Below are positions 22,101 through 37,715 of a stretch of 64,000 nt of DNA, piece by piece. How positions within the stretch are numbered: the stretch's first letter is position 1; every line of letters begins with the position of its first letter. The notes under the pieces were generated by a model that did no database searches, was not told the DNA's origin, and worked only from the letters and a program-made list of their open reading frames with translations. Position numbers and translations under genes: made by a program. The stretch lies in the NCBI GenBank assembly GCA_022496805.1, contig CM040085.1:40081811-40145810 (forward strand), read 5' to 3'. Source of the stretch: Pohlia nutans. Its lineage: Eukaryota > Streptophyta > Bryopsida > Bryales > Mniaceae.

Positions 22101-23895
22101 GGAGAGAATAGATGAAACAGGGTGCTTGCAAGAGACAGTACCTTAGAGAGAGCAAGAGAGGCCATTGCACGCTCCAAAAAAACGACTGCATCTGTTTCAG
22201 GCTGCAAAAATAAAAGATGTGGCTCAGACATCATGTACCTAGGTTACCGAAATAACAAATACACACTCGCAAAGCCGCAGTGATGCTCCAAGTTGTTGCT
22301 GACTTCATAAAATTCAATCTTCAAAAATCCTAAATAACAGCAAACATGTATGGACAGAACTGATAAATCTCTCCTAAATGCACATAAATGATAAACCCTC
22401 TAAATCAATATGAAATAATAGGACTTTAAATTTCCATTATAATAACATAAACAAAAGAATTAAGATTAGGATAATAAAAACTCTACAAAAAGTAAGTGGA
22501 TTACCAATTCTAGTTCAAGAGATTCGAGAACTCGTCTGTACATACGCCCCAATTCCACTATGCCACAATCGATTGAGGACTGTCACAACACAAAACAATT
22601 AAATTTCATGAGTGGTATTGTTGGATATAAGGACACCTCAAGCTTGACACCTTGCATTAAAAATTTCAGAGAATCATAATAGGTCTAGGTAGATGAACAA
22701 ATTCAATCAACAACACATCTCGAAGCTGAAGGGCAAGTAATTCACATTTCCAACAATCATAAGACAAAATCGGCTAGAAATTCACTACAATATTATTTAA
22801 TGGAAGTATCGTCCACCAAAATCCAAAACTTACCGCAACTTCTACAAGCGTGAGAGGAAGGCGGCTCTGACGTATCGCTACGTAAATACAAGCGCCCACC
22901 AAGATCTCTATCCACCTGCCTTGCCCCCATTCCCTATCCAGCAATCGCTCCAACATGAATTTCACATCTTCCACTTTTTCATGAGGCACCCGCAAAATTG
23001 CAGAAACCTCCTTCATTTTGTTCATCACGTCTCTCTGAAAGACAACAAGACCAAAAACAACTTCAGTTCCTAGCCGTTAGGTCGAAAGGATAGAGAATAC
23101 TAAAACCATTAATTAGGAAGCTGAGCCTGTCTCCTATACCCACCCCTGTTACCAACAGCAACTCATCTATTCATACACTCGGTTGACCTTCAATTATCAA
23201 GTGATGTGGCTAAACGTCTGTGGCCACTGATCTTTGAATGGAAATAGGGTTTTCTACTGTCACTTGTAGTAGTGTACAACCTCCCACTTTGAAATTGCAT
23301 AAGAAATTTCATACATAGTGATAAAAACTTGATCTAACCGAAGTGACCTTCCATACTGATCTCCCAATGAAAGCACACTCCTACATAATTGAAGGAAAGA
23401 GTATCCTATATGGCCATCTGCATCACTGAACTTTGCAACGGTAGCATTTTCTCATTTTACCTCGGTTTTCTACTGCAATACATCATTTTAAAGCTCTTGT
23501 TCTATACTACAAGATCAACAGTGTTAGTCGTGTCAAACTGAAGTCATTTTCACACAAACAGATGATTTGCAGCAGGGGGTCCAATTTTCCTACAGAAAAT
23601 ACACAGTGGACGCTTAGGAGTTAAAACCAAAACCCTGACAAACCTTGTTTACATCATCGCGGTTCCCATGGTGGAGAAGCGACCCTCCCAAGCCGCATGC
23701 TGCCATAGCCCCAGTCTCGCCAGCCCTCACCAACGTGCCACCTCGCTCCATGACATGCCCTTGCTGATGATGAGCTCCCAGGAACGTCTCCACATCGTCG
23801 AAAACACGGCCACAGTTGTCGCAGGCCAGAATTCCGTAAACGGAATCCATGCTCACCGTCCCTTGACCACATGCTTCACAGATATCCGCTGCCAT
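19142..23895 (-). CDS. Plant-specific TFIIB-related factor (PTF2-like)
   Basis: Twelve exons are proposed on the minus strand: 23895-23644, 23034-22834, 22579-22505, 22201-22142, 21936-21835, 21580-21539, 21337-21257, 21072-20983, 20727-20430, 20220-20004, 19854-19735 and 19183-19142 (stop TAA). The product is about 525 residues, close to what I recall for Arabidopsis PTF2. The N-terminus is a TFIIB-type zinc ribbon with two CxxC knuckles (CEACGQG, CDNCGRV). The middle holds two cyclin-like repeats (WIEILVGACIYVAIRQSRLP; VVAAVIALVTEANQ; LPWGKDITIKTLSKHLPFVL). The C-terminus contains RRDKIRAATERIQKAKKG. The role is RNA polymerase preinitiation, inferred by family. Exon 9 is problematic: the frame that joins exon 8 (FLEGRMKRAKKKK) is not the frame that joins exon 10. 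A microexon, a one-base homopolymer error or a real frameshift is possible. Telo-box motifs lie upstream. Confidence 0.82.
23413..23624 (-). mobile_element. TTAA element family F in intron 1 of the PTF2-like gene
   Basis: It matches 35437-35665 almost throughout (for example TTTGCAACGGTAGCATTTTC and GATGATTTGCAGCAGGGGGT). It ends GGACGCTTAGGAGTTAA. The other terminus is missing. Its intact end lies 18 bp inside the splice donor. Confidence 0.85.
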
Positions 23896-24530
23896 CGCTC
23901 CAACAGCGATCCAAAATGTATGCTAAACCCTAAACCTTGTAGAATTCACCGAGCAGAAAAAGCAATTTCCACCTCAACTCGATTGCATCCAAATCTAATC
24001 TGGCGTTGATAATCGTCGCGGGAAGTGCAAAATTGAGACTGAATTTGCGCGATCCAAAATGTTTGCTAAACCCTAAACCCTTGGAAAGCTCCCTTAACCA
24101 TCTGCACCTACATATTGATCGCATTAGGATGCACAAAAGCGATCCTCAACTCCATTTGATTGAATCCAAATCTAATCCTTTTCCTAGGAAAAACGGAATA
24201 TTCTCGTTCTCACATGTTTTCAATTGCCATACACAGCGTTTTTTTCGATTCTGTTTTTGAAGACTCAGTTCTCAAGCTGTAAATCAAAAATCCTAAACCC
24301 TAAACCCAAAAAACCACAATCCAAAACAACACAGTCCTCCTTCACAATCGAGTTCCTTCCGATTCTGCCGCTTTCAATCAACAATCACGGTCCGGGTCAC
24401 TCCATTCTCGCTTCATCTCGCAGAATCGTCAACTGGACCTTGATTTCTATCCCATCGAAAAGACACTACATGCACATAAGAACGTGAACGGGGCTAAAAC
24501 CCTAAACCCTGCTTGATACTTCAGAGGAGA
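23896..24530. promoter_or_regulatory. Upstream region with telo-box motifs and a direct duplication
   Basis: AAACCCTAAACC-type telo boxes occur at 23925-23936, 24068-24080, 24292-24307 and 24496-24510. Such motifs are common in promoters of plant housekeeping and translation-related genes. The block GCGATCCAAAATGTATGCTA near 23907 recurs with one mismatch near 24049. ATCCAAATCTAATC recurs about 175 bp apart. This indicates a local duplication of the 5' region. Confidence 0.6.
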
Positions 24531-24753
24531 CTACTCTAAATAGTGTATTTAGTGTGAGATACACTAATTTACATAAACATGTTGTAAGTTTTTACTGTTG
24601 ACCAATTTTTTTACCCTCTATATTGGTCAAGATGGGGATCTTTCAATAGTATTGGAATCAATGTCTTTGGTAAATTTTTTTGTCGAGAGTAAAAATCTAT
24701 AACATTTTCAAATCTTATAATTATCTCACACTAAATACACTATTTAGTGTAGT
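24531..24753. mobile_element. MITE with about 30-bp inverted repeats
   Basis: The left end (CTACTCTAAATAGTGTATTT...) is matched by the inverted right end (...AATACACTATTTAGTGTAG). The central 150 bp is AT-rich and non-coding. The superfamily is unclear. Confidence 0.7.
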
Positions 24754-27089
24754 GTTTCCCGTGATTTAATTGCTTTCACTTTTTATTTTTAGAAAAAAAT
24801 ATCCCTAATTTAATTCAATTTATGGTGACAAAATTTTGATTAGAAATCCATAACTTCTACACTATAGGTCTAAAAGCAACGAATTTTTTTTAGTGCACCC
24901 CTTCTTGTCGAGAGACTTTCAACGATATCAACTACAAAGTGGAAGGATATTTCATATATATCAGGGAAGTTTTAAGGAAGACATGTAACATATCAATGGA
25001 AAGAAGGAAAAAATGATTGATGTGATTCAAAAATACAATTATTTTGATAGAGTTTTTAGTGATTGATTTTCTTAATTTGATCTTACTATTTGGGTTTGAG
25101 CGCTTAGAAATTAAGGATATTTAGAAGTTTTGTAATTTAAATAAATACTAGTGTGGCCCTGTAGAGTTGGCCCAATGTTCTTTGTGATTTAATTATGCTT
25201 TTACTTTTATTTTATTTTTATAATTTAATTTAATCTAATTTGATTCAATTTATGATGATGAAAGTCATTCAAAAATTCATAACTTTCACACCGTAGGTGC
25301 AAAAGCAATGAAACAACTTTGATGCAACCCTTCTTGTTAAGATCTTTTCAAAAATACCAAGAACACGGTTGGCAACCTCAACATAATATACAAACAAAAA
25401 ATAAATAAAAATCAAATACCCTCCTCAATGTATAAATTATTTTTTAAATTTGAAAATTTAATTAAACATATCTTTCTACCAAAATATTCAATTATGTTTG
25501 GCCAAATATAATTTATCATAATATTAATATAAAAGTATTATACGGATCACATTCATAATTATCTAATAAGTAAAACATAATATTATGTTTACATATTAGT
25601 ATATGTATTATAATATTAATATATAAATATTATATGGACCAAAAACTGGGATTGGTCCAACCGTTCCTGGATCTCAAAGTTGTATTGAAGTTTGAAGTGT
25701 AGAGCGCAAGCTTTGTAGACTTCAATCAAAGACAAAGACCTAAACTAATTTGTCTTGTGTCTACGCTAATAGTTTGAAGCCATGTAGCCATGCGGGTACT
25801 AGTAATCACTGACATATAGAGTGAATGTATTAATGTCCATTGAATTACATTAAGACCACCAAGACCTAGTTTATGCGTGTTGTCTTTAATGACCCTTTTG
25901 AGGATAGACTCTATGATCACAAGAATGATAACCAGACTTAACCAATAAAATGGTAGTTGCAAGGTAGGGTGCACCAATTATTCGGTCACAACTGACGTTT
26001 TTGGCCATTTTTTGACCTTCCAAGCTCAATATAAGATTATTGGATGGAAACAAACTTATAGGACTATAAAAAGTAAGTAATATCTATATCTTAATACAAA
26101 TATGATGTTCAATTTCAAAAAATAAGTTGCTAAATAAAGAACGGTGTGCATTTGTAATATTTTTTTGGCATCACACTAACATTGTTTTTTGACAAATGCG
26201 TTTTGTTTGTAAAGCTATTGTTGTAATTTAAACTTCAAACTTCTTGTGTATATAGAATTTCACTTATTGTACTTCTTTCGGCAATTTTTGGTTTAAAAAT
26301 ATTTTCTATATTGTGTTTACTTAATATTAGAGTTATCCGTAAAGTGATTAGAGGGTAGCATGTCTGCCACATTGAGTTTTCAATCCTCATATGGACTCTT
26401 TTAACATCCACTCATACAAGCGACCAAGCCGTGAAGGCTCTTTTGGGTTGGAAAAATTAGGGTATTTTGAGTGTGGCAATAAAGGGCTCTTTACACATTT
26501 TCATGGTTTCAAAACAAAGTCGATATCCAGGTTGTTTAATAGATTCTACAATTATGCAACAATTCTTGTCTTTGGTACCTTCAATTTCATTTTGCACAAC
26601 ATTATACAGAGATCTAAATACACTATGTTACTTGGGTGTAAGAGCTTAGAAATATGAGCTACATGCTGGAACATGAGGGCTCACATAGATAAATAGGTTG
26701 ATTTTAACCCGTAAAGGACAAACCTATCACCATACCCCTTCAATACCAATAGGTTCTCCAACCATTAAAGATAGTGCATTGAAGTCATTCATTACTAAGG
26801 GAAAAATTATCTATCAGTCATTTTTGAATTCTAGCTACTTTTGAGAAAGGGCAATATATTTTTTGAAAAATGTTTTTTTCACAGAAACCACCTATTGTAA
26901 TGGGACAAGATATTGAGCTCTTGAGAGGCATCATCTATGGGACGCTTATGTACTCTATAGGAAAGGCCCCTAGTACTCTATAGAGAAGGCGCCTAGTACT
27001 ACATTATTACCAAGGTTTTAGTTCGACTTCATTTGCAATGCAAAACAAAAAACAAACAAAGAGTTTAGCTTGTCTAGGACAACCCTTTA
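24754..27089. other. AT-rich intergenic region with dispersed family I repeats
   Basis: Two direct copies of family I lie at about 24838-24945 and 25240-25345, sharing CATAACTT(T/C)(C/T)ACAC followed by AAAAGCAA. The rest shows no coding exon. An 88-codon frame at 26391-26657 has no recognisable domain. Confidence 0.5.
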
Positions 27090-27090
27090 T

Positions 27091-27147
<57 letters not shown>
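27090..27147. repeat. (AT)n microsatellite
   Basis: About 24 uninterrupted AT units after a short ATAC-type lead-in. Confidence 0.95.
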
Positions 27148-27150
<3 letters not shown>

Positions 27151-27239
27151 TTTCTATCCTTTGATAACCTCTTTATGCGTAGGTAGAAAGTATATTTAGC
27201 GTGTGGAATTTGTCATACATAGTATGAATTTACCAATTG

Positions 27240-27640
27240 CACAACAAAAATATTGTAGACATAACCTATTGTAAATCATAATCTTTCAATCGACCACTCA
27301 CATGCACTTACACACACGGATATGCAAAACACTTCTTTATTAAAACACAATCATATTGTACACACAACATGATAAATGTTAGATCAAACTCTTTCAATCA
27401 GCCACTTACACTTTCATACACAGATATGCAAAACATTTCTTTAGAAACACACAATCATGAAAAGTCGATCATGAAGCTTATACATATTGTAGACACACTA
27501 TGATAAATGTTAGATCAAACACTTTCAATAATCCACTCACATTCACATACATACGTGGATATGCACAGCACTTCTTTACAAAAATACAGTCAAGAACAGT
27601 CATGAAGTTTATATGAAGCTTTCACATGCTTATATGGATA
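27240..27640 (+). repeat. Tandem repeat of about 110-130 bp, three units
   Basis: Units begin at about 27283, 27392 and 27522 with CTTTCAAT(C/A)(G/A)(A/G/T)CCAC. Each contains GGATATGCA followed by CTTCTTTA. They are diverged and non-coding. Confidence 0.7.
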
Positions 27641-27813
27641 TGATCTACATTCCAATGCTAGACTACTAGTTTCTCTAGACTTATAAGGCTAAGTCATAAA
27701 CACAATTTTGCCATCTTCACCACCTCTTTCAAATTTGTAGCAAACACAATCTCCCATATGTTCACATCGATCAAGAACTTTTGATTAAGAAATCCAAGCC
27801 AAACCTCCCATAG

Positions 27814-28010
27814 ACTTGTAAAAAAACCAATCTTGATAGAATTCAAATTCAATCAATGAGAATTAAAAAAGGAAATGGTTCAAAAACACTTTGTGGGGCA
27901 GTTTCAAAACAAGCCTACAATGTAAGAATGGGTGCAGGGTTGGAATTGGGTGTTTCGGCCTTCGGCCTCAACAAGTTGTATATGTAGGATAATCAAGTAA
28001 CACACCCTCA
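27814..28010 (+). repeat. Upstream copy of a duplicated NMO 5' region
   Basis: This block aligns with 29448-29635, directly upstream of the nitronate monooxygenase start. Shared landmarks are CATAGACTTGT, CACTTTGTGGG(G/A)CAGTTTCAA and TGGAATTGGGTGTTTC, with the same end ACACCCTC or GCACCCTC. The intervening 1.4 kb includes a family A element. Confidence 0.7.
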
Positions 28011-28574
28011 AAACAACATAACATTAAGTAGCCAACATTGTGTCCGCCTTGGAATATCAAGAATATCCTCCATCATCATTCATAATGCAATTTGTAGCTA
28101 CCATCTTTGACCGGCAACAACAGGTATATATTACTTGCATATATAGGTGACCCTGCCACATAGTAGGTTGTGCATTAGTTTGAAATTAACCATCAACCAT
28201 AGCTAGCTACACATGGAATATTTACATACAAGAATATTTAGGGCTGAAAATAGGGTTGCATATTTACATTATACATATGTACATAAACAAATATAAGAAT
28301 ATTCTAACAGTACTAAGGGTATTTTAAAAGGAGCCACGAATGCACGTGATTCCAAGGTTTAATAAAGAGTGTACCGCTGAAGTGCCAACTTTATTTATCC
28401 ACGACCCACTGATACCTTTGCCATTTTCAATAGCTACCTTGCAACCCTCTCCTATTTACCATGGGTTCCCATCATCTATAACTTGAATGAAGCTTCTTCA
28501 TATGGCAGGAGCCAAAAAGGAGTCCCAATGAAGGCTACTCAATGCTATAGATGATTACCGTAGTTCCCGCCCTA

Positions 28575-28650
28575 GCTAAATCGCCACCCCACGAACGAAT
28601 ATTTAATATTTTTTGAAAAATAAGGTTCATTTCTCCAAAAATGAATTTCT
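28575..28650 (+). repeat. Short dispersed repeat shared with 44138-44210
   Basis: Both copies contain TCGCCACCC followed by TTAATATTTTTTGAAAAATA and AGGTTCATTTCT. No inverted ends were found, so the element type is unknown. Confidence 0.6.
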
Positions 28651-28899
28651 TAATTTTCATTTTTGAGCAAAAAATGATTAAAAATGGCCCAAAATGGCCC
28701 AAAATAGCTTAGAAATAGCAAAAAAGTGCTAAAGGTAATTTATTTTATTTTCGTTTTTTGGTTCTCATAATTTCCAATCTTTTATGTTTTTATTTTTGAA
28801 TTATTTTTTGACAACCCAGCTATGGTACTACGGTATACAAGACAAAAAATAGAATTTTTGAATAAACCATGTAATTGTTATGAAAGTTCCCTCAATTAC

Positions 28900-29446
28900 T
28901 TAACCCTTTAACGTCCTAATTCAACATTGTTTTCAAGAAGTGTTATAAAATGTTTGATGGAAACCAAAAATGGAGTTGATGTACAAAGAAAATTTGTAAA
29001 TGCCAATGTGAAGATCACATCTGTACGGTTAGATGTATCATATTTTTTATTAATAATTTTAAAATAATTTTGCAAGGTTTTCTCTTGAAATTCAATTAAA
29101 AATCCCGAATTAACACAAAAAAATTGAAAAATATTGGAATGAAATTAGAATAACATGCACTATGCGATGGTATGGTTTCCATTATTTGATTCCACTTATT
29201 TTGGAAAATCATGTCTAAGGTCTCACTTTTTGAACTAAGAATGAAACTTGACATAAACCAATTGTGTTATTTTTCCAAAAATCATGATAACCTAATTTGA
29301 AGATCCACACTGTACAAAAGATAGTCAACTTACACAAGAACCCAAAAAAAAATTGGTGGATGAAAACTGTCCACTTTGAATGGAAATCAAACAGCTTTAA
29401 TCTGTTCGTCGTCCAATATATGGACGTTGGCGCGCTAAAGGGTTAA
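28900..29446 (+). mobile_element. TTAA element family A, complete
   Basis: It starts TTAACCCTTTAACGTCC and ends GGCGCGCTAAAGGGTTAA. It is about 547 bp and collinear with 49578-50131; 57347-57894 is an inverted copy. The subterminal palindrome CGTCCA-ATATA-TGGACG is at about 29410-29426. Confidence 0.88.
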
Positions 29447-29933
29447 ATTGACCCATAGACTTGTCAGAAAACCAACCCCTATAAAATTCAAGTTCAGTAA
29501 ATGAAATTTGAAAAAGGGAATTTATGATTCAAAAGCACTTTGTGGGACAGTTTCAAGCTTGTCTACAAGGCAGGAATGGATGCAGGGATGGAATTGGGTG
29601 TTTCTACAGTGGTAGGATAATCTAGTGACGCACCCTCAATGGTGACGATGGAAATCCCTCCGTCTGCTTCCTGCGAGAAATTGCCCCTCCACTTCACATG
29701 CAACCTCTCCTCCTCCTTCCTTCCTTGCCCGAGCTTCTCTTGCTTGCACTTCCCCAATTTAACCACGCACACAGCTCCATCTCATGCACCAGAATTCCAT
29801 CTCAGAAAGCAATTGATAGAATCCCAACTTGTTCATTCATGCTTTGTTGATCTTGTTCATTCATGCTTTGTTGTAATTGATTCTAAAGTAATTGATAGAA
29901 TCCTCACTCGCTTGGAGGTCGATCGATCCATCC

Positions 29934-33124
<3,191 letters not shown>

Positions 33125-33862
33125 ATCACAATAGGATGTTGTATGAAAGAACTAGAAGAATAACTCAATGTGAACAAAGAGTCTGTTGGGAGTAGTTCTA
33201 CTAACTTTACCTGGATGGAAGACCAACGTACATGGAGTGACTGTCAATTATGACACTTGCACCCAATAACCCATATCTGTATGATGTAAATATCAATAGA
33301 AACAATATGGTTTATCAATGTTAATAAATAAAGCAAACAACAAGAACGTGTGCTGAAATCTCTTTACTCCGCCCAGGCTCTATGAGATTGGTGTTCTAAA
33401 ATGTAAATTCAGGTCACATTTTCACGAGGACACAACAGTGAGTGAGCTTCAGAGTTCCATGCACATATGAAGCGAATCTGAAGCTTGGGGTTCAAGCTTC
33501 CTGATCAAACAGGAGTTGGACAAATCTAAAAAATGCTGTGCACATAATTACTAGCAGATTCAATCCAAGGGTCCACAGGTTTTCATGTGACATTCCACTG
33601 GTTCCTTTCTCACACTAAAGTGCAGCTCCAGCTTTGAAAAGAAACTCAGTCGAGAAATGCTCACTGTACTGTACATAAGATATCATTTGAATTACTTCAA
33701 TCTATTGAGAATTGGATCTTACAACTCCTGCGAAGAGCTCCAAGACTCAGAGTCGGCCTTCTTTTAGGGAGAACTCGACACACTTAGGGTACAGTTTCAG
33801 CTACACTTGGGCTACAGAGCTTTTTCAACTGCATTCTATCTTCAGGGCCACCAAGCAATGAG

Positions 33863-36220
33863 TTACCTGCGCTTTCGGTCTTTCTTTCGCAAAAAGTCCG
33901 GGACTTTGCCAAGATCGGCTGTTCTTTTTGGATTCTGTTCCCAGAAGAATATGTCATCATCTACGGTTCGAACACTACTGACGGCCTTCTCATCTCCAGG
34001 CTCCCTAAATCCAGTTGCAATGACTGTCATACGGATCATCCCTTTGAAGCTCTCATCAATGACCGCCCCAAAGATCACGTTTGCATTTGGATCAGCCATG
34101 TCGTGGACGATTTCAGCAGCGATGTTGACTTCGTGAAGAGTTAAGTCGCTTCCGCCAGTCACATTGTACACAATGCCCATGGGCCTGGAGATGGAGCGCA
34201 GTAAGGGAGACATGATGGCTGAACGTGCTACTTCCTCGGCACGGTTCTTCCCAAAGCCTGCTCCGATTCCTAACATGGCACTCCCTGCGTTGGACATGAT
34301 AGCTTTCACATCCGCAAAGTCGACGTTGACGAGCCCAGGTATGGTGATAATATCGGAAATTCCTTGCACTCCCTGTTGAGCCACGGTACACCCTTAAAAT
34401 CAATACAAATTAATTAATCATAGTACATCTAGTCACTCTGTCAAACAAGCTAGTTGTGAAAAGATCATCTACTTATGAAACCTTGAATTTCTACAGTCAA
34501 GTCCTCCAAGAAAATTTTGAAAATGGATTTCAATACCACACCAACACTTACAACGAGCTTCATGTAGTGGTATAGAATTGAACACATCCACAATGATAAT
34601 GGGCTTGGCAACAACGGTTCCAAAGACCAATGATAATGCCAGCATCAGCAACTCTCAAATTACTCATTCAATTGGTTCTCTCCGCAATGCATATAGATAA
34701 GGATACTATACCTGGCGCAAGACATCATCTGCAAGATGAAAAGCTTCCAGCATAGATGTGTCAGCTGACACCGTCTGGAGCAAGCGATCGTTTGGAACTA
34801 CAACTACGGTGTCAGCTGCATGGCGCATATCCTCAATAGCTTTCCTAGCTTGCCGAGCCCGGGTAAAACCCTCAAATGTGAAAGGTTCAGTCACTATGCC
34901 AATCGTTAACGCCCCCATCGCCTTCGCCAGCCGAGCGACCACTGGAGCTGGTAATCACAACAGCTAATTCATTTCAATCCACCTTTCTCAGGAGAATATC
35001 ATATAACCTTCACCCTGTTTTCACATAGTTATTCATTCAACTTTTAAAAAGATAAATTGAAACTAACTATTCTTTTTGTGTATGTTCGTCAGACAATGCA
35101 TCATGAGATATAAGTCGACAAATACAAACTTGATCAACGCCTAACACAGGAAGCACACACACCTGCTCCAGAACCTGTACCGCCGCCCATACCGGAGGCG
35201 ATGAAGACCAGATCAGCACCTTCAAGTGCCATTGAAAGCTCCGCCAATGACTCTGTTGCTGCTTCTTCACCAGTTGCACTTTTTCCACCTGAATTTCGTC
35301 ATTTTACCATAAACTCAGAACAGCATAAACATAATGAGCTCATGTCGAATCTGTCACATAAATCAGTAATTAAGTGGTCCAAGCTCGTTTTGAAATAGGT
35401 CATGTTTCAACTTCTTCTAACATAACATAGCAAGGGTTAACCCTTAAGCGTCTAAAACGCCATCTGCATCTCTGAACTTTGCAACGGTGGCATTTTCTCA
35501 GTTTTCTGATTGCAATACATCAATTTAAAGCTCTTGTTCTATACTACAAGATCAACAGCGGCAGTCGTGTCAAACTGAAGTCATTTTCACACAAACAGAT
35601 GATTTGCAGCAGGGGGTCCAATTTTCCTATACTACAGAAAATACACAGTGGACGCTTAGGGTTAAGATGAAGCCCTGACCTGCACCACGACCGGCAGTGG
35701 TTTCTTGTCCAATCTGAATCTTGTTGGGAGCCAGCGACTTATTCAATGCTTGTTTATCGGTGTTGACAGCCCAGAATTCAACGTTCAAAAGCTCGGACCT
35801 CACCATTTCATCCACCGCATTACACCCACCACCCCCGACACCGAACACTTTGATCGAAGCGCACCCAGATAAGCTCCGTTTCATGCTACTCGCAGCAAAA
35901 GAATCCTGTACATCATTGTAATCCTCCTCCACCTTAATAGAAAAGGAATCCATCGCCGGGGAGAATGTAAAAGGGTCAGCAGCCCCTTCGGATGGTAACG
36001 GGTATCCGTTTTCCGAGCCATGGAAGCGCCCATTCAGGCTCCCGTTATTGTTTCCTCTGTTGTAAGCTGAGACTCGAATGCTCTCTCTAGCTCTATCAAA
36101 TGACAGATATCGAAAACGTTGTTTCAAACGACATTCCCTTTCGTTGCCTTTCAGGAGTAGACGATGACTCAACGAAGTGCTGAGAACTCCAGAGCCAACG
36201 AACGCCCTGCACGTGACCAT
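33863..36220 (-). CDS. ftsZ: Plastid division protein FtsZ
   Basis: Four exons are proposed: 36220-35680, 35288-35163, 34947-34712 and 34372-33863. Phases agree and the product is 470 residues. The first about 110 residues are rich in Ser, Arg and hydroxyl residues, as in a plastid transit peptide. The GTPase core follows: [27 protein letters not shown], the tubulin/FtsZ signature [40 protein letters not shown] and [18 protein letters not shown]. The C-terminus [13 protein letters not shown] resembles the C-terminal conserved peptide of the FtsZ2 type. The segment [14 protein letters not shown] replaces the usual GGNPxIG loop, so it may be a divergent (FtsZ3-like) paralogue. It would polymerise into the stromal Z-ring. 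Intron 1 carries a family F element. A partial copy lies at 56.3 kb. Confidence 0.92.
35437..35665 (-). mobile_element. TTAA element family F, complete, in ftsZ intron 1
   Basis: The 229-bp element runs from TTAACCCTTAAGCGTC to GGACGCTTAGGGTTAA. It is homologous to 23413-23624. Its end lies 12 bp inside the exon-1 splice donor. Confidence 0.88.
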
Positions 36221-36277
36221 GATGATGCTATCTGATTCTATACATTCACATTTGTCAACACCATGGTCAAGCTCTCC

Positions 36278-36291
36278 AAACCCTAAACCCT
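36278..36291. promoter_or_regulatory. Telo-box motif upstream of ftsZ
   Basis: AAACCCTAAACCCT lies about 60 bp upstream of the ftsZ start codon. Confidence 0.5.
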
Positions 36292-37715
36292 GAAATTTTT
36301 ATTCACAATCTCTCAATGAGTGTTTCTTCACTGCTGCTGGCAAGAACTAATCCAGAATCCTCACGCACTCCCGTAAAACATTCAAAAAACCGCCAAAAAT
36401 CTCGAAAAATCCGCCGTTATTGCATCTTGTGAAATTCGCCTTCAAACTGCAACCAAAGAAACAGAGAAAGTAACGTCACAACGACGAATGCAAGAAAAAT
36501 AAAAGAAACGGCAATCCAGCACTTCCGCCACACATCTTTCAATCTGCCTCGGAAGCCCTAAAAGTTTTAGAAATTCAAATGTGCGAAACTCGCGGGAATC
36601 AATCAAGAGCAGGCTTGTTTGAATCACCGAAGAAATCATTCCAACTCACAATCACTGTTGACAGATGAAGATGATCAAATCGAAAGCTGACCTTTCTGAC
36701 AATCGAAGCACTGACGGAAATCGATAGTTAAGCAGAGACACCGACTGATGCTGGCAAGCCCCAGACGAGGCGGAGCACGGTCGTAGGGTCAATGGTCCCA
36801 AGACCGTGTCGATCCTTCCTCTAATGAGGGTATCCACAAGTTTTGTAGTGATACACGTTGTTTATTTTTCAGAGAGGAAAAATATTCAAAAGGAAAAAAA
36901 AAAAAGTGTAACTCGTAGAACTACAGTGAAACCAAAAAAAACAAAAAAACAAAAAAAAAAAAAAACCTTTTCAAGTTTAATTTTTTAAATAGTATGGATT
37001 CAAATCTATATGGAAAGTTTAATTCGATCCATTATGATTAGAGACGAGTAAATTATGAAGATTCTTGTTTTGTTAGCAATCATGACACTGTTATAAAAAA
37101 ATGACATATGGGATTTTTATTGAATACAATCTTTACAATTTTAATAATAGATAAATAAATGATTGATTTCCATATACTATTCTAACCTCCTATTTCAATT
37201 CCATGTGAGAATCGTTAATGATTTAGTTTTTCTCTTCATCATGAACCTCCTTCTACTTAATTTTTTTAATATATAATATAATATTATTATTATTTAATTA
37301 ATTTTCATAAATTCTCAACTCAATTCTTCAACATAATCTAAAATCCTTTATACGAAGTAGTTTTTAGTGAAAAAAATTATCACAAAAGGATTCAAAGTCA
37401 AACGGGTTAAAAATATCATTTTCAATCAATTGTATTGTGAAAAACATAATTAAGATGGAACCAAATTTATATCATTAGAATTAGCGAAGAACATTGTATG
37501 TGTCAGTCAAAATTACGAATAGATTTAAACAAAAGAAACCCTAAATTGAACCTACTAAAAAATGATTAAAAAAACATGAGGCTCAATTGGGGCTTCTTGG
37601 TCCTTACAGAGGGGTTATCCCTTTGTAGCAGACTATTTCAAATTTTCAGACCAAAACTTTGCCATTCATCTAAACCCCTAGCCCAGGTAGGCAGCTCTAA
37701 AACCTAACTTGAAAG
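36292..37715. other. ftsZ 5' side and AT-rich spacer
   Basis: About 36300-36830 has a base composition like a transcribed leader or promoter and could hold an untranslated exon. It then becomes AT-rich with A-runs near 36895-36965. No coding exon was recognised. Confidence 0.45.

Noticed and set aside
26340..26400. tRNA-like A- and B-box pair
   Set aside because: The match is loose and spacing and stems do not fit.
29892..29933. Earlier in-frame ATG for NMO
   Set aside because: It would add a 14-residue extension not typical of the family, and the 29934 ATG starts right at the conserved core. It is not excluded.
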